From Anas platyrhynchos (lineage: Eukaryota > Chordata > Aves > Anseriformes > Anatidae), in contig NC_092621.1 in NCBI RefSeq assembly GCF_047663525.1, positions 15,139,501-15,203,500 on the forward strand: a stretch of DNA of 64,000 nucleotides. Reading direction: 5' to 3'. Of this stretch, positions 13,001 through 25,470 are shown in pieces. Numbering within the stretch: the stretch's first letter is position 1; each line of letters begins with the position of its first letter. The notes beneath the pieces were generated by a model that saw only the letters and a program-made list of their open reading frames with translations, was not told where the DNA came from and made no database searches. Both the position numbers and the translations under genes were made by a program.

Positions 13001-13650
13001 ATCATCCTGTAACTTTGCCCATTCTGGTCAAAGAATGAGGTGGAGGTCCACAGAAAAATGGCTGATGACTGAAGACAGCTACAGTTCAAAGGACATGGGC
13101 TTCATCTCCTGTCAGCCTTAACTAAAAGATATTGGCTGTTCCAGGATGAATGTTTTCTGAAGACAAATTCTTTTTAAGTAATGAAGTGGGGAGGAAGGGT
13201 GGAAACCTCAATTTAAATATAAAGGTACAGAGTTGTATTTAATCTGATTTGACAAAATCTGCTTTGATAAAATGATAAGCACCTGTACATCTGCTGTACT
13301 CTCTGTAATTATGTCAGAGTTGTTTATATACGGTAGTGATGATATCTCACTTGTATTGAAAAGTGTTTAGGTTAGATTGTTAATAGTAAGCTATTTCAAA
13401 CAAAATGGAAGCAAAGGCTTGCAGAAAAGTCTTGTGATAATGACTGGTTACTAAAATATCAAATGAAAGGCACTGATGATATGGGTGAAGTGAAAAACTT
13501 TCTTTTCCACTCTGTAAGACAGCGAAAAATAGTCCTCATTTCACATGTGCAGTGTAGACCCAGTGATATCTCCTCTCTCTTCCATAGCCATATGCATTGA
13601 AGGAAGCATTGGCGTTTTCTACTTCAGCAGAAGTTAACAGCACTTTGTCG

Positions 13651-13691
13651 TTCTTATTTTTATTTTTATTTTTTATTTTTTATTTTTTTTC
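13651..13691. repeat. (TTTTTA)n-like simple repeat
   Basis: Runs of four to eight T separated by single A, ending in CCCCC. Confidence 0.85.
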
Positions 13692-14794
13692 CCCCTAAAA
13701 CAACTTTCTTTCTACTAGCATCAGTAGTTGAGGCATTTTGCAACTATGCAGCAAAACTACTAAAATACTTAAACGTGTTTTGTGGCTAAAATATGAGCTT
13801 CATTTAAAAAACAAAACAAAACAACAACAAAAGAAAAACACAGATGCTTGTTATTTTGTAAATATATCAGGCTTTTCAGAATGCTTTTGCTATTTCTAGT
13901 ATTGATAAACGCTACTGGTCATATCTACAATGTCAATGGAATGCTGACCTTACTCCTGTTAGAGTATTTTGCCATTGTGTTTCATAGATACAAAATTTCA
14001 AATTTTGCTTTCAGGTGAGTTCATTAAGTCTCAGTTCTTCACCCAGACAGTCCTACTATGAAGGCATTGTTATTTTTCCATTTTTAATTAATGCAGAAAG
14101 TCCAGAACACTTTGGGGTTTTAAGACATTAAATTTTCAAGAGATAATTTAGTGTTAGATGCTGCATATCACAAAAGTTATTCTTGCACACTGAATAGTTA
14201 TAGATCATCTTATATTAAAAGATTACCTCTGTAAATAGGGAACCTTATTCCCCCCTGAAAATAATTGCAGTAATGTTTAGTTAGGTATTCCAAGCTATTT
14301 CCACATGTAAAGAACTGTACTCACACAACAGAGTATAAATAAAAGTAGTAGGTAACATTGATACACAGAAAAGTAACAAAGCAAACTCCTAGACATTACC
14401 TCTATGTACTGCAAAGGCCCCAAACACAGAGTTCAGTTGAAGCACCTGTTGTGAGTTTTTCTCTTAATCCCAAATAACATACAATCAGAATAGTTTTCTT
14501 AAAAGAGGAAAATTACAGCATTAACTTTAGCTATCCATAGATTTTCCTTAACAATAAAAATCTGTCAAGCTGGTTAAATTGTATCTGAATGATTTGTTAA
14601 ATTGTTGCACATTAACGAAACCAAAACCTTTGAAGACTTAATGAGATGTTAATAATGAGCTTGGGCAAATCATTTGACTAGAATACTGTAAATCTGCTTT
14701 CTATATATATTGGTGTCAATTTCCTAAAGTCCTTTTTTTTCTGGACACATGGAACACTGAATAAAAAACACCTGTTCTTCAGGCTCTTTCATCT

Positions 14795-14862
14795 TTGGCA
14801 AATAATAAGGTGCTGTAATAAGCAAGTAATGCAAATAATTATTATTGGCAAATAATAAGGTG
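14795..14862. repeat. 18-bp direct repeat
   Basis: The same 18 bases (TTGGCAAATAATAAGGTG) occur at 14795-14812 and 14845-14862, 50 bp start to start. This is a small local duplication. Confidence 0.85.
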
Positions 14863-15776
14863 GTCATAAAATAATATGAACTGTTGCATAGATTGCAACT
14901 GTTCATCTATTTATGACCCTGCTAGTGTGGTTGTAATTTAAAGCTTGTTGCTGCCTTTTATTCAGGATAATGCAAAACTTGTAAAATGTAGGATTACAGC
15001 AATAAATAAATATATTTTCCCCTCCATATTGTTAATAGAAGTATAGAATACTTCTCTAGGAGGACTCACCACAGAATCTGTCTAAACTGAAGTTCTGGAG
15101 AAGAGGCAATGAACACAGGGACAAAATAACAAGTAAGTAGTAGCACCCCAGATAATTTCTTCAGTTCTAAAAGAATTCAAGATTTAAAATGTCTGCACTG
15201 CTAACAACACTATATGAATTTATGACTGTCCTGGGACCCAGAGCTGCAAGTTGAAGTATGTCAAAGAGCCTAGATATAAGTAAGACAGTAACTCAGTGGT
15301 GCCATGACTTCTCTTTTTCTTCAGAGAATAGCTACAGAAATTTTACCCTCACTAAAATTCTTCAATCAAAAGTGTATTTCTTTGGAGGATTAAAAAGAAA
15401 GCATACATAAGATGTCAAAAACCTGGTGTGGTGATGGCAGAATTGTGGGAATAGAAATGTTGTTTTTGCAGAGTTGCATTGTTTAGAAGGAGGGAATGTG
15501 GTACTGAGATATGCTTATAGTGATAAGAAAGTTTAGCAGGCGACCTAGTAAAATGCAGACAACCAGACTCCTTAGGACAATTAGGTGAAAATCACGGTGT
15601 CAAGTCAGATAAGTGAAGAAACATTACCACTTCAAGCAGTAAAAATGTCAAAAGAAATTTGAAATTTAACAGGCCGGCAACTGAAGGCCATGCATTGTTT
15701 GTGAAGCATCAGATAGATTGTGAACCTGGATTACCCACTCAATGGGGAAACAGGGTAGGGTCCTGCCATCAAAAGG

Positions 15777-15784
15777 TATATAAA
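15777..15784 (+). promoter_or_regulatory. TATA box of the solo LTR
   Basis: TATATAAA, placed 65 bp before the AATAAA signal as expected for a compact R region. Confidence 0.75.
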
Positions 15785-15848
15785 CTGTGTTTTGGAACTA
15801 GTAGATGCGCTCTCTCCTGCTTGTGGGGCGCCCGCCATTGCAATCGCA

Positions 15849-15854
15849 AATAAA
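15849..15854 (+). promoter_or_regulatory. polyadenylation signal of the solo LTR
   Basis: AATAAA about 59 bp before the 3' end of the LTR. Confidence 0.7.
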
Positions 15855-15919
15855 TTACTACTTCACTGAGATCCTCGCCTGAGCCTAAGTTATTGGCTAC
15901 GGAGTGTTTCTCACAGAAT

Positions 15920-18900
15920 CAACTTGCATAACAATTACCTTAACTAGGGAAATAATACACTGATTGACATTGTCACTAACTCTCATTTTGAGTACAGTGG
16001 CAATCTTGCATTATCAGGAAGAACAAAATGTTCCTGAGGTTATATGTTTAACTATAACTTACATGTAGCCCTGTGCAAGCGAATGTTTAATTTAACCAGA
16101 AAAAAATAGAGTATATGAAGTGGTTTGTTTATTCAAGAGAAAGAAATAATGTGATTTATTTATTTATTTTCAAGGAGGAGGAGGAGAAGAACTTGTATAT
16201 TGAATCTGAAAACAAGGTACTCAAGAGCTTTAGCTCTTTGCTGGTAAACACCTAGAGAAATGCCAACTTTCAGGCAGATATACTCTGTGCCAGCATTGGT
16301 GGAGCCCTAAAACCCTTCAACAGTTCTGCTGAGCATGGGGTCTGAGGGAAGCACTTGAGCATCTCCCTACCCTCAGCTACAGGAATTACAGGAGCCCTGG
16401 AGAATCTTCCTGCGAAAGAGTAAAGGAAAAGCACAGTGCTGCAGGCACAGTCTATAATGCACTGCAGTAAGACAGCCTGAAGCAGAGTAAATGGAGTTGC
16501 TGGGAGAGTGGGTTAAAGTGGTCTGTAAGTCCAGTTAAAAGGAAAGGGCTAGCTAGATAAGGAACAGATAGCAGAAGTAGCTCTTCCCTAGAGCTGTTAA
16601 GGTCTGGCTTTTCTAATGAGCATGCCTTTGTAAGAACAACTTCTACCACTTCTTTTGCAGAAAAGATTAGTATATGCGGCTTTTTGAGTTCATTTGGGGC
16701 TAGTTTAGAACAGGGTTAGTTGCATGGGTATGTGCAAATGTTTCCTCAAAATGTGATGTCTATAAAACCACAAGTATTGTTTGGAAATAACTAGGAAGCA
16801 ATGCTGGCTGCCGTTGCAGTCTGTTTGGAGAGCAGTCAATCAATAGAGCACAATAATATTGAAACCCTGAAAGGTCTTGAAAAAGAAGATAGAATACAAG
16901 AAGCTTGTTTTGCTTGTTGTGGTAAATCTGTATGAGAAGTACATAACATTTTCTGTATCACCTAAAGCCACTTTCCTATCCTCTTGCTACTTTTTGCCTT
17001 ACTGGAAGCACTGTATATCAGTAGGGCAAGTATATATATAGCAGGAAGCATCTCAGCAGCTAAAACGTTTGTACTTGTTTTAGAGTGTAATCTTAAAATT
17101 ACATGGGGAAAGTGTATCTAAATAATTAATTTGAGGTTAACCTCTGAGAAAAAAAACACAATTTTCTGTTTCTTTACGGTTTCTTTGTAGCCATACAAAC
17201 CACTCTTTGGGGTAATTTTCTCAGATCAGTAAAAGTCATGCACCTAATTCAAGAACAAATCAGTTTATTGTAGGGATAAAAAGCTAAAGGCAGTAAAACT
17301 TGCAAAGTGCTCATCTATGACCACAATTTTGATGTAGAAGATGAAGATATATCTGTTACACCCGCCCTTATCTGTATCTTTTGCATTCTCCATCTTGAAA
17401 ACTGTGGTTTTAAACAAAAAGTGACCTCAGTAATCCAACTTTACACTTACTGGAATTGCTGCTCATCTCTTTTTAGTTACTGCCTTTGAGTTACCTCTAG
17501 ATGGCACACTAAAAAATGAACTTTGCATTTTTTATTTTATTTTATTTTAATTATCGTATCAGTATTAAAACAGTGGGGAAGAACAAATCTTGCAATACTT
17601 AAAGTTCATATAATATCTATTTTGGCTTAAAATCTCTGCTTAATCTTGCTGATCTTCTGCATATTTCTCACTGTTTTAGCTCTTCAATATTGTATCCTGA
17701 GCAGGGCTTCAGAATCTTTTTGGGATACCTTGAATTGTTGCTGTGGTTTTGACCTTTGGATGAGATATGCAAGATCTGTTTTGATTTCTTTGGAAGAGAA
17801 CAAGTTTGTACCCTGTCAGATGCCTTAGTTTTCATTAAAATAAATTAAAATTATCTCTTGGGTATAACATGAACCACAAAACTTCAGCCCATTTAACTTT
17901 CCTGTTCTCCATATTTAAAGTGTTGACATTAGGAGATAAACTCACCCCCACACACACACCTTCTCCCACCCCCGAAAATTTAACACTTTTTTACTGCCAA
18001 GTAATGTTGAGAAGTATGTTGTAATAAGGAATCAGACAAAGATGCAGAGATTATCCTATTTTCTCAAAACTGTGGAATGGCTGAGGTTGGAAGGAATCTG
18101 TGGAGGTGGTTTTAGTCATATATGATCCATACTACAGATTCAGAAGCAGTTGCATGTTCTATGGTGATAAAATTCCTGATGCAGAACACAAAAGGTGGCC
18201 TTGCCTTGCTTTGTGAGTTTCTATACTTTTCTATGCCTCAAGGTGATGAGAGAGAACATTGTGTTTAGCATATGCAGTAGCTCCCCTGATTCCCTTCCAC
18301 CTGCAAACACAAGAAAGAAGCAAACACAGAAAGAAGACTGTATTCAAACATGTTATTAACTCTTACAGGTTGGCACCTGAATTCTGCAGGTTTTTCTTGT
18401 TTTCTTCTGCAGAACTATTATATATATATTTGCCTATGCAGTAGAATATTAACTGCTGCTAGTTTCCTTCATGCCTTTATCACAAGTAATAGCTGAAGGT
18501 TTCATTTTGTTTTCCAGCCTGAGTCTGAATGGACAGGTCTGTGCAAGTGTCACCCTTCTGCACATAAAAGATATAAAAGGACATTTTCCCTTGTTTCAAC
18601 CATTGCTTACATCCATAACCTGAAATAACGTTGTGGTTCTGTTACTGCCTACAGAACCAGAACAGACATTATCTGCTTGAGAGTTTAAGTCTTTGTTTCT
18701 GAAGTCCAAAACACATTAGCCTTTCATGTGGCCAAAGCATTTGAGGACTCTAAAGAGAACATGCTGTTTTGAAAGGAAGACCCTGAAAACAGGCAATCAG
18801 CAGTCTCTCATCATTTCTTTCTTGTTCCCAATTCATGCATTTATTACTGGAATTAGCTTACAAGAAAACCTTGTTAAGCCTCTTCTCCTTTCTAAGGAGT

Positions 18901-20085
18901 AAGCCTGTAGGGACAGGAAGCGTGGTTTTCAATAGAAAACACTTAGTTTCAATAATGAATGTTAGCAACATCAGGAACACACAATGACCTGAGTGATATT
19001 TGAAAAGAAACAACAAAACCAGCTTGGGACAGAGGTCAAGTAGAGGACATCCTCAGTCCAAACAATATATTTTGAAAGGTGGAATTCTTTTGAATTTTAA
19101 GGGTCGCTTTAATTATTTAATTTATTTATTTTTAAGGAAAAGTTGAAGTGCATTATAGGCTCCTGTTTCTTACTGTTTGATCTTTCTGTTGATATTACCA
19201 AGCAGCTGAATTGCAGAAAGTCTAAGTAACTCATTGGATGTTTTTTGTAGATGTCACAGGGAACGTGGCTCTTCCAGAAAAACTTGAATGCCCTTATGAA
19301 CCAGATCAGAATCTGTTATTGGATGCTATAGGAAATAATAAAAGAGTGTAGATGTAGAACAAATGGTTCCATTCACAGTTGTAAATTTGACATTAAACAT
19401 ATTTCAGAAGTCCTTAAGGATCTCTGAAAAGCATGATTTCAGCATGGAAATTACATTCACACTGAGCATAAATCAAAGTTGTTCTATGTGTAGCTTATAA
19501 ATAAAGTTCACAGAAAACCTGAGCACTGACGAGCAAAGACTTCAGACAGGTTTCTTCTATAAAGAAATGTAAGAACTATTGCATGATTTCTTAGCTAATA
19601 CATCCAGCTCTTACTTTCTTGTCAGTTTCATTGTGTTTTGTTATTTGGCTACAAGGAAACTGAAAGAAAATAACGTTTTTAATAGTATCATTCTTGTCAC
19701 AACATGTATATTATTCTGCTTATTTACCCTTCAGGTTCCACCTTTACAGCCTACTTCTCTACATCTCTGTTACTGATGTGTGAATGTAGCATTGTGATAC
19801 AAACATGAAAAATGAGGGAAATAATAATGAAAAAGGGAAAGTTTGGAGTTCAGAATTTAGATTTTTATCTGTATTTCTGAGGTGGTTCATGAAGAAATAC
19901 AGCAGAAAACTGTATGAGAAAAGGATTTCTTAGACTAGACATAGCTAGGCTAGGCATGAAGTACTGCTTTCATTGTGCCATTTTTTGTCACTGGGGTGTA
20001 AATCCAGCCACTGAAGCAAATAAGTTGCTCAAAGTGCAGGTGAAATCTGGAATCTTAACATCCCAAACTTCTTACACAAGAACAA
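15920..20085. other. unique non-coding sequence
   Basis: No supported gene. It includes a T-rich tract at 17529-17551 and a C/A-rich stretch near 17943-17975. One short CR1-like tail is listed separately. Confidence 0.55.
18068..18125 (-). mobile_element. possible CR1 3'-end remnant
   Basis: About 55 bp (TGGAATGGCTGAGGTTGGAA and onward) resemble the antisense 3' UTR of CR1 just inside the octamers. The rest of the element is missing, so the call rests on a short match. Confidence 0.45.
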
Positions 20086-20622
20086 CATAGAATCACAGAA
20101 TATCCTGAGTTGGAAGAGACCCTAAAGAATCACCAAGTCCAACTTCTGTCTCCACACAGCACAAACTAGAAGTCAGACCATGTGTCTGAGAGTATTATCC
20201 AGATGCTTCTTGACCTCCAGCAGCTTGGTGCTGTGACCACTGCCCTGGGGAGCCTGTCCCAGTGCCCGACTACGCTCTGGGTGCAGACCCTTTCCCTAAC
20301 CCCCAGCCTGACCCTCCCCTGTCCCAGCTCCATGCCATTCCCTCGGGTCCTGTCGCTGTCCCCAGAGAGCAGAGCTCAGCGCCTGCCCCTCCGCTCCCCT
20401 CGTGAGGGAGCTGCAGGCCGCCATGAGGCCTCCCCTCAGCCTGCTCTGCTCGGGACTGAACAAACCAAGGGGCCTCAGCCTCTCCTCAAACATCTTGCCC
20501 TCTTGACCCTTCATCATCGTTGTAGTCCTCCTTTGGACACTCCCTAATAGTTTTATGTCCTTCCTGTATTGTGGTGCCTAAACCTGCACACAGTACTGGA
20601 ATGGAGGCTTCAGCAGTACAAG
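20086..20622 (-). mobile_element. CR1 LINE 3' fragment, antisense
   Basis: It starts with the reverse-complemented CR1 end (ATAGAATCACAGAATATCC) and continues through the C-terminal part of the reverse transcriptase. On the minus strand 20517-20296 reads KGQEGKMFEERLRPLGLFSPEQSRLRGGLMAACSSL, the CR1 thumb/C-terminal region. 5'-truncated near 20622. It is the same subfamily as the element ending at 36,519 (73-residue segments differ at only a few positions), in opposite orientation. The open plus-strand frame at 20182-20547 is its shadow. Confidence 0.93.
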
Positions 20623-21840
20623 GTATGTTCAGATGGATTTAGAAAGAGAATCAAAATGTTTTAATCGTTGTTTCGCCACTGACTGTAAAATTTTGGGGCA
20701 AGCCAATTACAATTGGTGTTCAGGTTTCTCTGCCTGAATAATTGGGTAGCATTATCTCTACCTTTAGAAATGAGCCAAATAGTAAAATAAATGTACCTTA
20801 TATTTTGCTTGCAAAACAATAGGAACTTTGCTGTTCATTTTGATGGGAGCAGCATTTCATCCTAGGAAAACAAAATCTGTCAGAATAGAAAACTAGCTAG
20901 ATCAAGTGCTATTTATCCTTAAGCAAACTTTGTGAGATAAATGGTGAAAAAAAGAAGTAATACTAGCTACTGCTCCTTTATAGAATATTATAGACTGCAC
21001 TTTTGCAGTTATAAAATAAAATAAAATAAAATAAAATAAAATAAAATAAAATAAAATAAAATTATATATATACATATATATATATATATTACTAGACCTC
21101 AGTAGCAAAACATTTGGGAGTGGTTAAAAACAAAATAGTATTTTTAAGAAAGCTCAAACAACACTGGAAACATTTGCTAGTTACGTATAAAAGCTAAAAC
21201 AAGCAAGAAAACTGAAGGATAGGCTACCAAAAAGCAGAAACCAAACCCAAGTCCAATGTCAAAACCTGATTTCAAAGACACCAAGAGTGAGCCTACTGAG
21301 ATGATAAATTGAGCCAATAGATACCACCACAGGAAAGGAGCTTTCAGAGAAGGTAAACATCTAGAAGAAAACCAAATGAGATCATGCTCAATGCATGTGA
21401 GCTTCAAGAGGTTTGTGTGCCGGAATTCTTTTGAGAGCACATTCATCAGACTCAGTGTCTCAGTGAAGTGTTAGTGGAAGTTGTAGAACAAACAGATAAA
21501 CTGAGGTACAGCAGATTGCCAGAAGCAGATCTGTATTTACCCAGTACCTATAAAAGTTCGGCTCAAGGATGAAATCTCTCAACAAGTAACTAGGGTATGT
21601 AGCTAGAAGTTCAAAAATCTCTTGCATTTCAGGCCTCAAAGTTGTTAGTTTTGACAGTAATTTTTGAAAGGGCTGCATGGGAGACCTAGGGGAATTAAAC
21701 TCTAATAATCTTGCTATCTGTAACTGGCAAATTAGTGAAAAACTAGTAAAGAATATTTCCCGGATACTTAGATAAGCTTGTGAAGAGGAGTAATTGTGTA
21801 GAAGGCATTAGGAATCCTGAGAAAGGGGGGGAGAGATACC
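20623..21840. other. unique non-coding sequence with an AT-rich microsatellite
   Basis: No gene supported. Minus-strand frames at 21177-21678 are short, in separate frames and hydrophobic by composition, and I recognise none of them. Confidence 0.5.
21011..21090. repeat. (ATAAA)n followed by (TA)n
   Basis: About ten pentanucleotide units (21011-21062) run directly into an imperfect TA repeat (21062-21090). Confidence 0.95.
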
Positions 21841-22445
21841 TGCTCAATCTCATCTACCAGGACTTCGAAGAGGTGTACCATGAGCTTCCTTACCACAGGC
21901 TCCTAAAAAAATTGCCATTGAATTAAAAAAAAAAAAAAAGTAAAAAAAATGTTTTCAAGGGTAAGGAGACCAGATAGAATATTTAGGTGAGAATTATCAC
22001 TAGCACTTATATAAGTGGTTGTACCCTCCCCTCCCGCTCCCAATTTCATAAAAAAATAAATAAAACAAAAAATTCTAGTAGATCTAGCAAAAGCAATGAA
22101 GAATGTGAAAAGGCAGATAAGAGTTATGAGACGGCTTTCATTCCAGCAGTTACTGATTAAACCCAGGGCTCTCCAGCCTGGAACAGGGACTGCTGACAGC
22201 AATATCATAGAGGTGTGTTAGATGAAAGTAGCTTAGATATGATGCAAAATAACTGATTGCTAGGATCTTTTCATATACAATAGCTTAAATCTTTCAATCA
22301 AATTAATAGGAGAAAGGTTCAAAAGAGATCATGAGGCTCCTCGTACACCTTACCAGTGACCAGATGAGCTCCTTTGGTCAGGAAAGCTGTAAATGCCAGA
22401 AGGCTTGGGACAGGCATAACAAGATAATTGGTGAGAAATCATTTG
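21841..22445 (+). mobile_element. ancient, decayed CR1-like LINE relic
   Basis: Three patches in the right order resemble CR1 ORF2 on the plus strand. At 21841-21922 the translation LNLIYQDFEEVYHELPYHRLLKKL follows motif A (usual [23 protein letters not shown]). At about 22145-22215 the text around CTCTCCAGCCTGGAACAGGG matches the [12 protein letters not shown] region. At about 22355-22440 it resembles the distal C-terminal part. Large unrelated or deleted stretches lie between, including a poly-A run at about 21925. Much older than the other CR1 copies. Confidence 0.55.
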
Positions 22446-24299
22446 AGATTTGTTAAATTTATTTGTTTCAATGGTCCCGAAACTACAAATTGCTGGAGTC
22501 TGGGAGAACGTTTTGTAGAAGCATCACTACCTGCTTTTATTTTCACTTCTAGGCATCTGGTTACTTAACAGCCTGACCCAATATTAGCAGTGTTCAGTCT
22601 TTCCTCCCATAGCTTACAGCTGGTTGCTTCTAATCGCACCTCTTCCAGCAACCACTTAGTCTACTTTGCCCGGATGTAGCACTTGACTTTAGATTCAACA
22701 TTCAGACTGCTTTATGATCTAATGTAGCAAGAATCAAGCAGAGGTCTGGCTGTGTACTCTGTGAAGTCCTCTCTGTAGCAGCTCTTGTTCAGTGACTGTG
22801 GAGAAGGAATTATAGCTCAGTTTGTTTCCTACTCACTAAGGTTTGTTTACCAGCCTTCTCTCTTGCATCTGTATAATGTATCACCTAATTAGTTAATAAC
22901 TCTATTCGCATGCTAAGCATGCACAGCCATTATTAGTGTCACTCATTCAGTCTGTGGTAAATGTTACTTTAAGATCTTTTCTGGTCTCTGTCCTTGTTGA
23001 GCATTTCCATAGCTAATGTGAGCCAGATCAAAGCTGTCCTGCTGTGATTAGCCAAGGCTTTGCAGCCTTATTCACTTACTACCTCAAAAACACTATCAGT
23101 CAGCCCTAAGCAGCTGTGCACATATGCACTTATCCTCTTTTACGATAATGTATATGCCTTCCACCTATCTATCAGTTACCAATTATATCATGTCAGAGTT
23201 AGTCAAGGTTGCTGTAATTTTCATGCACGCATAAGTGATGGGCTGCTCTGAATGCCAGCTTTCACCTTTTTAATGCCACTTGGCACTGGTCTTTATAGCT
23301 TTGCTTTCTGGCTGAGCAGTGGTAAATGGACAGATAAAGGAGCAAGCCTAAAATACATGATGTCAATTATCTGTTAGATAAAATGTGCTCCTGAGAAGAA
23401 AGTATGGCGTAAAACCTCACATATCAGAGGTACAACTAAAGGGAGGAAGGGAAAAGGCTGTGCCATGTAATTCTGTTATATGTTATATCAGATTTATTTT
23501 GGTGATTCTTCATCATTCATTATTTTAATTGGTAGTTTAGGAGAGAGTCCCAAACAATGAGGTGTCCATGGCCAGGCAGGAGTGCAGACTGATGGCCCCA
23601 GACAGGGCTGAAAGGGGCTCCCGGGCCATGGACAAGGGTTGGATGGTCCTGAGGGGGGCTGGCAGGGCTGTGAGGCACACCGGTGCCATCAGGACACTTT
23701 TCAGTGTCCAGGAAACCAATCAGAAAAATAAATTCCTGCAACACTTGGATATAATTGTATTTTGAAATATGGTGACATTGAGAGTATATTCATACTTACG
23801 TTCTTCCCTTTCATGGCTCAAATGTATTGTAGATTTGGACAAAATAGTCTGCTAGACATAATTTTAAAAGCTTTGAGTTTTTTTTGCCAAAATATTTCAG
23901 TAGGATTTTTTTATTTTTTTTCCTGGCATTATTTCTAATGGTATTATAACCCTGAAGAAATTGCACAAATAAAGTCATCTATGTAATAAAGAAACACAGC
24001 CAGGAGATCATCTTCTAGCTATGTGTTTCAACTATCAGATTATTGAATACAGGTCTCTGCATACCCTGGTGAAGCTGATGCGGTTTTTGTAAAATTCTTA
24101 AATATTTACTGTTCCAGAATGTGGAAGAGAATTGGGCTGCTGGTTAGAAAATCCATGAAGGACATGGTACATCTGGATTATGTATCATGTGTCAATAAGA
24201 GTTTAATTACTTACACAAGAATATCAACAGGAGAGATTATCTAATGAATCTGTGTCTTGGCAAAGCAAACAAGTATAAATGTTGAATGTCAACAGCATT
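22446..24299. other. unique non-coding sequence with a GC-rich pocket
   Basis: No gene supported. A GC-rich pocket at about 23550-23710 contrasts with its surroundings; frames cross it on both strands but none resembles a protein. Around 22880-22925 there is a cluster of TAATTA-type motifs and the palindrome GCATGCTAAGCATGC, possibly regulatory but unproven. Confidence 0.45.
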
Positions 24300-25470
24300 T
24301 GACGTTTCACATCAAATCAAACCAGAGGGCACTGCACTACCGTGTGCACTGTCACTTTTCCACAGCTTCATTACATGCGCCCCGTCTGGAGAGACCACCC
24401 ATGGTCACTGCACAGCCAATGCAGTGACCTCGATGAACAGGCTGTAATGGTGCAACATTAAAACAAAAATGTGATAAGATTAGTGATGGGTTTTCAGTTT
24501 GCTATCACTGATAAAAGGTCACTTTTCTCAAGAACATGGCTACATGACTGTAGCTGTTGTGACATACTGGATAAGTGAGGCTATATCAATGACAGTTAAG
24601 TGCATGTCACTTTGGATGTCCATGTAGAATGGCAGATCAGGAACAACAAGGGCATTCTCTAGGATTTTGAGGTTTTTATCTTCAAGATGGATGGAGGTCA
24701 CAATGGTTGTGTTAGCAATCCTTGTAGGATGAAGTGTTGCACACACGCTACCACAGTTTTATACTGATGCATATGCACAACCTATGGAGAGTGTTGAAAG
24801 ATGTACATGTATAATATTTTACAGGATATTAGAAGAATGAAAGCTTGCAAAATTGTCATTGATATGTGGTTGTTTTCTCTTGAGGCTATTATGAAATTTC
24901 ATTTTGGTGGTAGTCTGACTTCTTGTGCACGTGTGAGAGAAGGTTGAGCCTAGTGTTACAAAGATACACAGTTTTAATATTAGGCATTGCAGGTCAATGC
25001 ACATGTCATTTGTGGACCACAAAAGCACCGTGGAAGTGGGCTACATCTGACAGTGGTTTAGTTGCATTCATCTAATGATGTCAGCTCCCATGCCAACATT
25101 TGAGGTAATATGCAGGTCAGAGAATGCTAGAACTCAAATACCAAGGAGTGTTTCATCTGCAGCTTTTGCAAGGAGAATAGTACTATTTCATCAGCTGTCT
25201 ATTTTCCAGATAAAATTCAGTCATGCATAATGCATCCTCCTTGTATCTCACTATGCTCCTCTTTGTCTGTCTGGTGGTAATGCACCAGAAGATGAGACAT
25301 TGCTGTACTGTGCAACACATGCGATACTGATATCTTTGCCCATTTGCTGCATTTTGCAGCTATTCTCTGGCTTTGGCCAGGCACTCCCCACATTTTTGAA
25401 GTTTTTCCTGTATGGTAATCCAAATAAAGATCTGGACTGGGAAAATGCAAGAGTTTAGGCCAAGTTACGT
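24300..25470 (-). other. unresolved segment, possible decayed coding or repeat sequence
   Basis: Three minus-strand frames follow each other (25450-25217, 25028-24819, 24746-24540), the last two in the same frame with 72 bp between them. Base composition is more even than in the neighbours. I recognise no domain and no CR1 or LTR resemblance. It may be a decayed retrocopy, an unknown repeat, or chance. Confidence 0.25.

Larger units (their letters stand above)
4641..15443. other. long unique non-coding stretch
   Basis: About 10.8 kb without a supported gene. It contains a homopyrimidine tract (5193-5254), a T-rich tract (5828-5872), an A-rich run (6999-7031), a (TTTTTA)n-like tract (13651-13691) and an 18-bp direct repeat (14795 and 14845). 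The longest frames (up to 113 codons, minus strand 11596-11937) show no protein family. Composition and lack of repeats suit an intron or gene desert. Confidence 0.55.
15444..15913 (+). mobile_element. solo endogenous retrovirus LTR, class II-like
   Basis: A 470-bp unit begins with TG (TGTGGG) and ends with CA (TTTCTCA), between perfect 6-bp target-site duplications. It contains a TATA box (TATATAAA, 15777-15784) and, 65 bp downstream, a polyadenylation signal (AATAAA, 15849-15854) followed by a short U5-like end. The order U3-R-U5 shows plus orientation. No gag, pol or env sequence adjoins it, so this is the single LTR left after LTR-LTR recombination. The frame at 15659-15853 lies within the LTR and is not a gene. 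The class is inferred from the 6-bp duplication and the layout; I cannot name the family. Confidence 0.85.
15438..15919. repeat. 6-bp target-site duplication around the solo LTR
   Basis: CAGAAT lies directly before the LTR (15438-15443) and directly after it (15914-15919). Six-base duplications are usual for class II (beta/alpha-like) avian endogenous retroviruses. Confidence 0.8.

Noticed and set aside
15659..15853. Short plus-strand frame ending at the AATAAA
   Set aside because: It lies wholly within the solo LTR.
20182..20547. 121-codon proline-rich plus-strand frame
   Set aside because: It is the antisense shadow of the GC-rich CR1 C-terminal region; similar shadows occur at 35,963-36,442, 48,521-48,916, 48,927-49,394 and 56,263-56,853.
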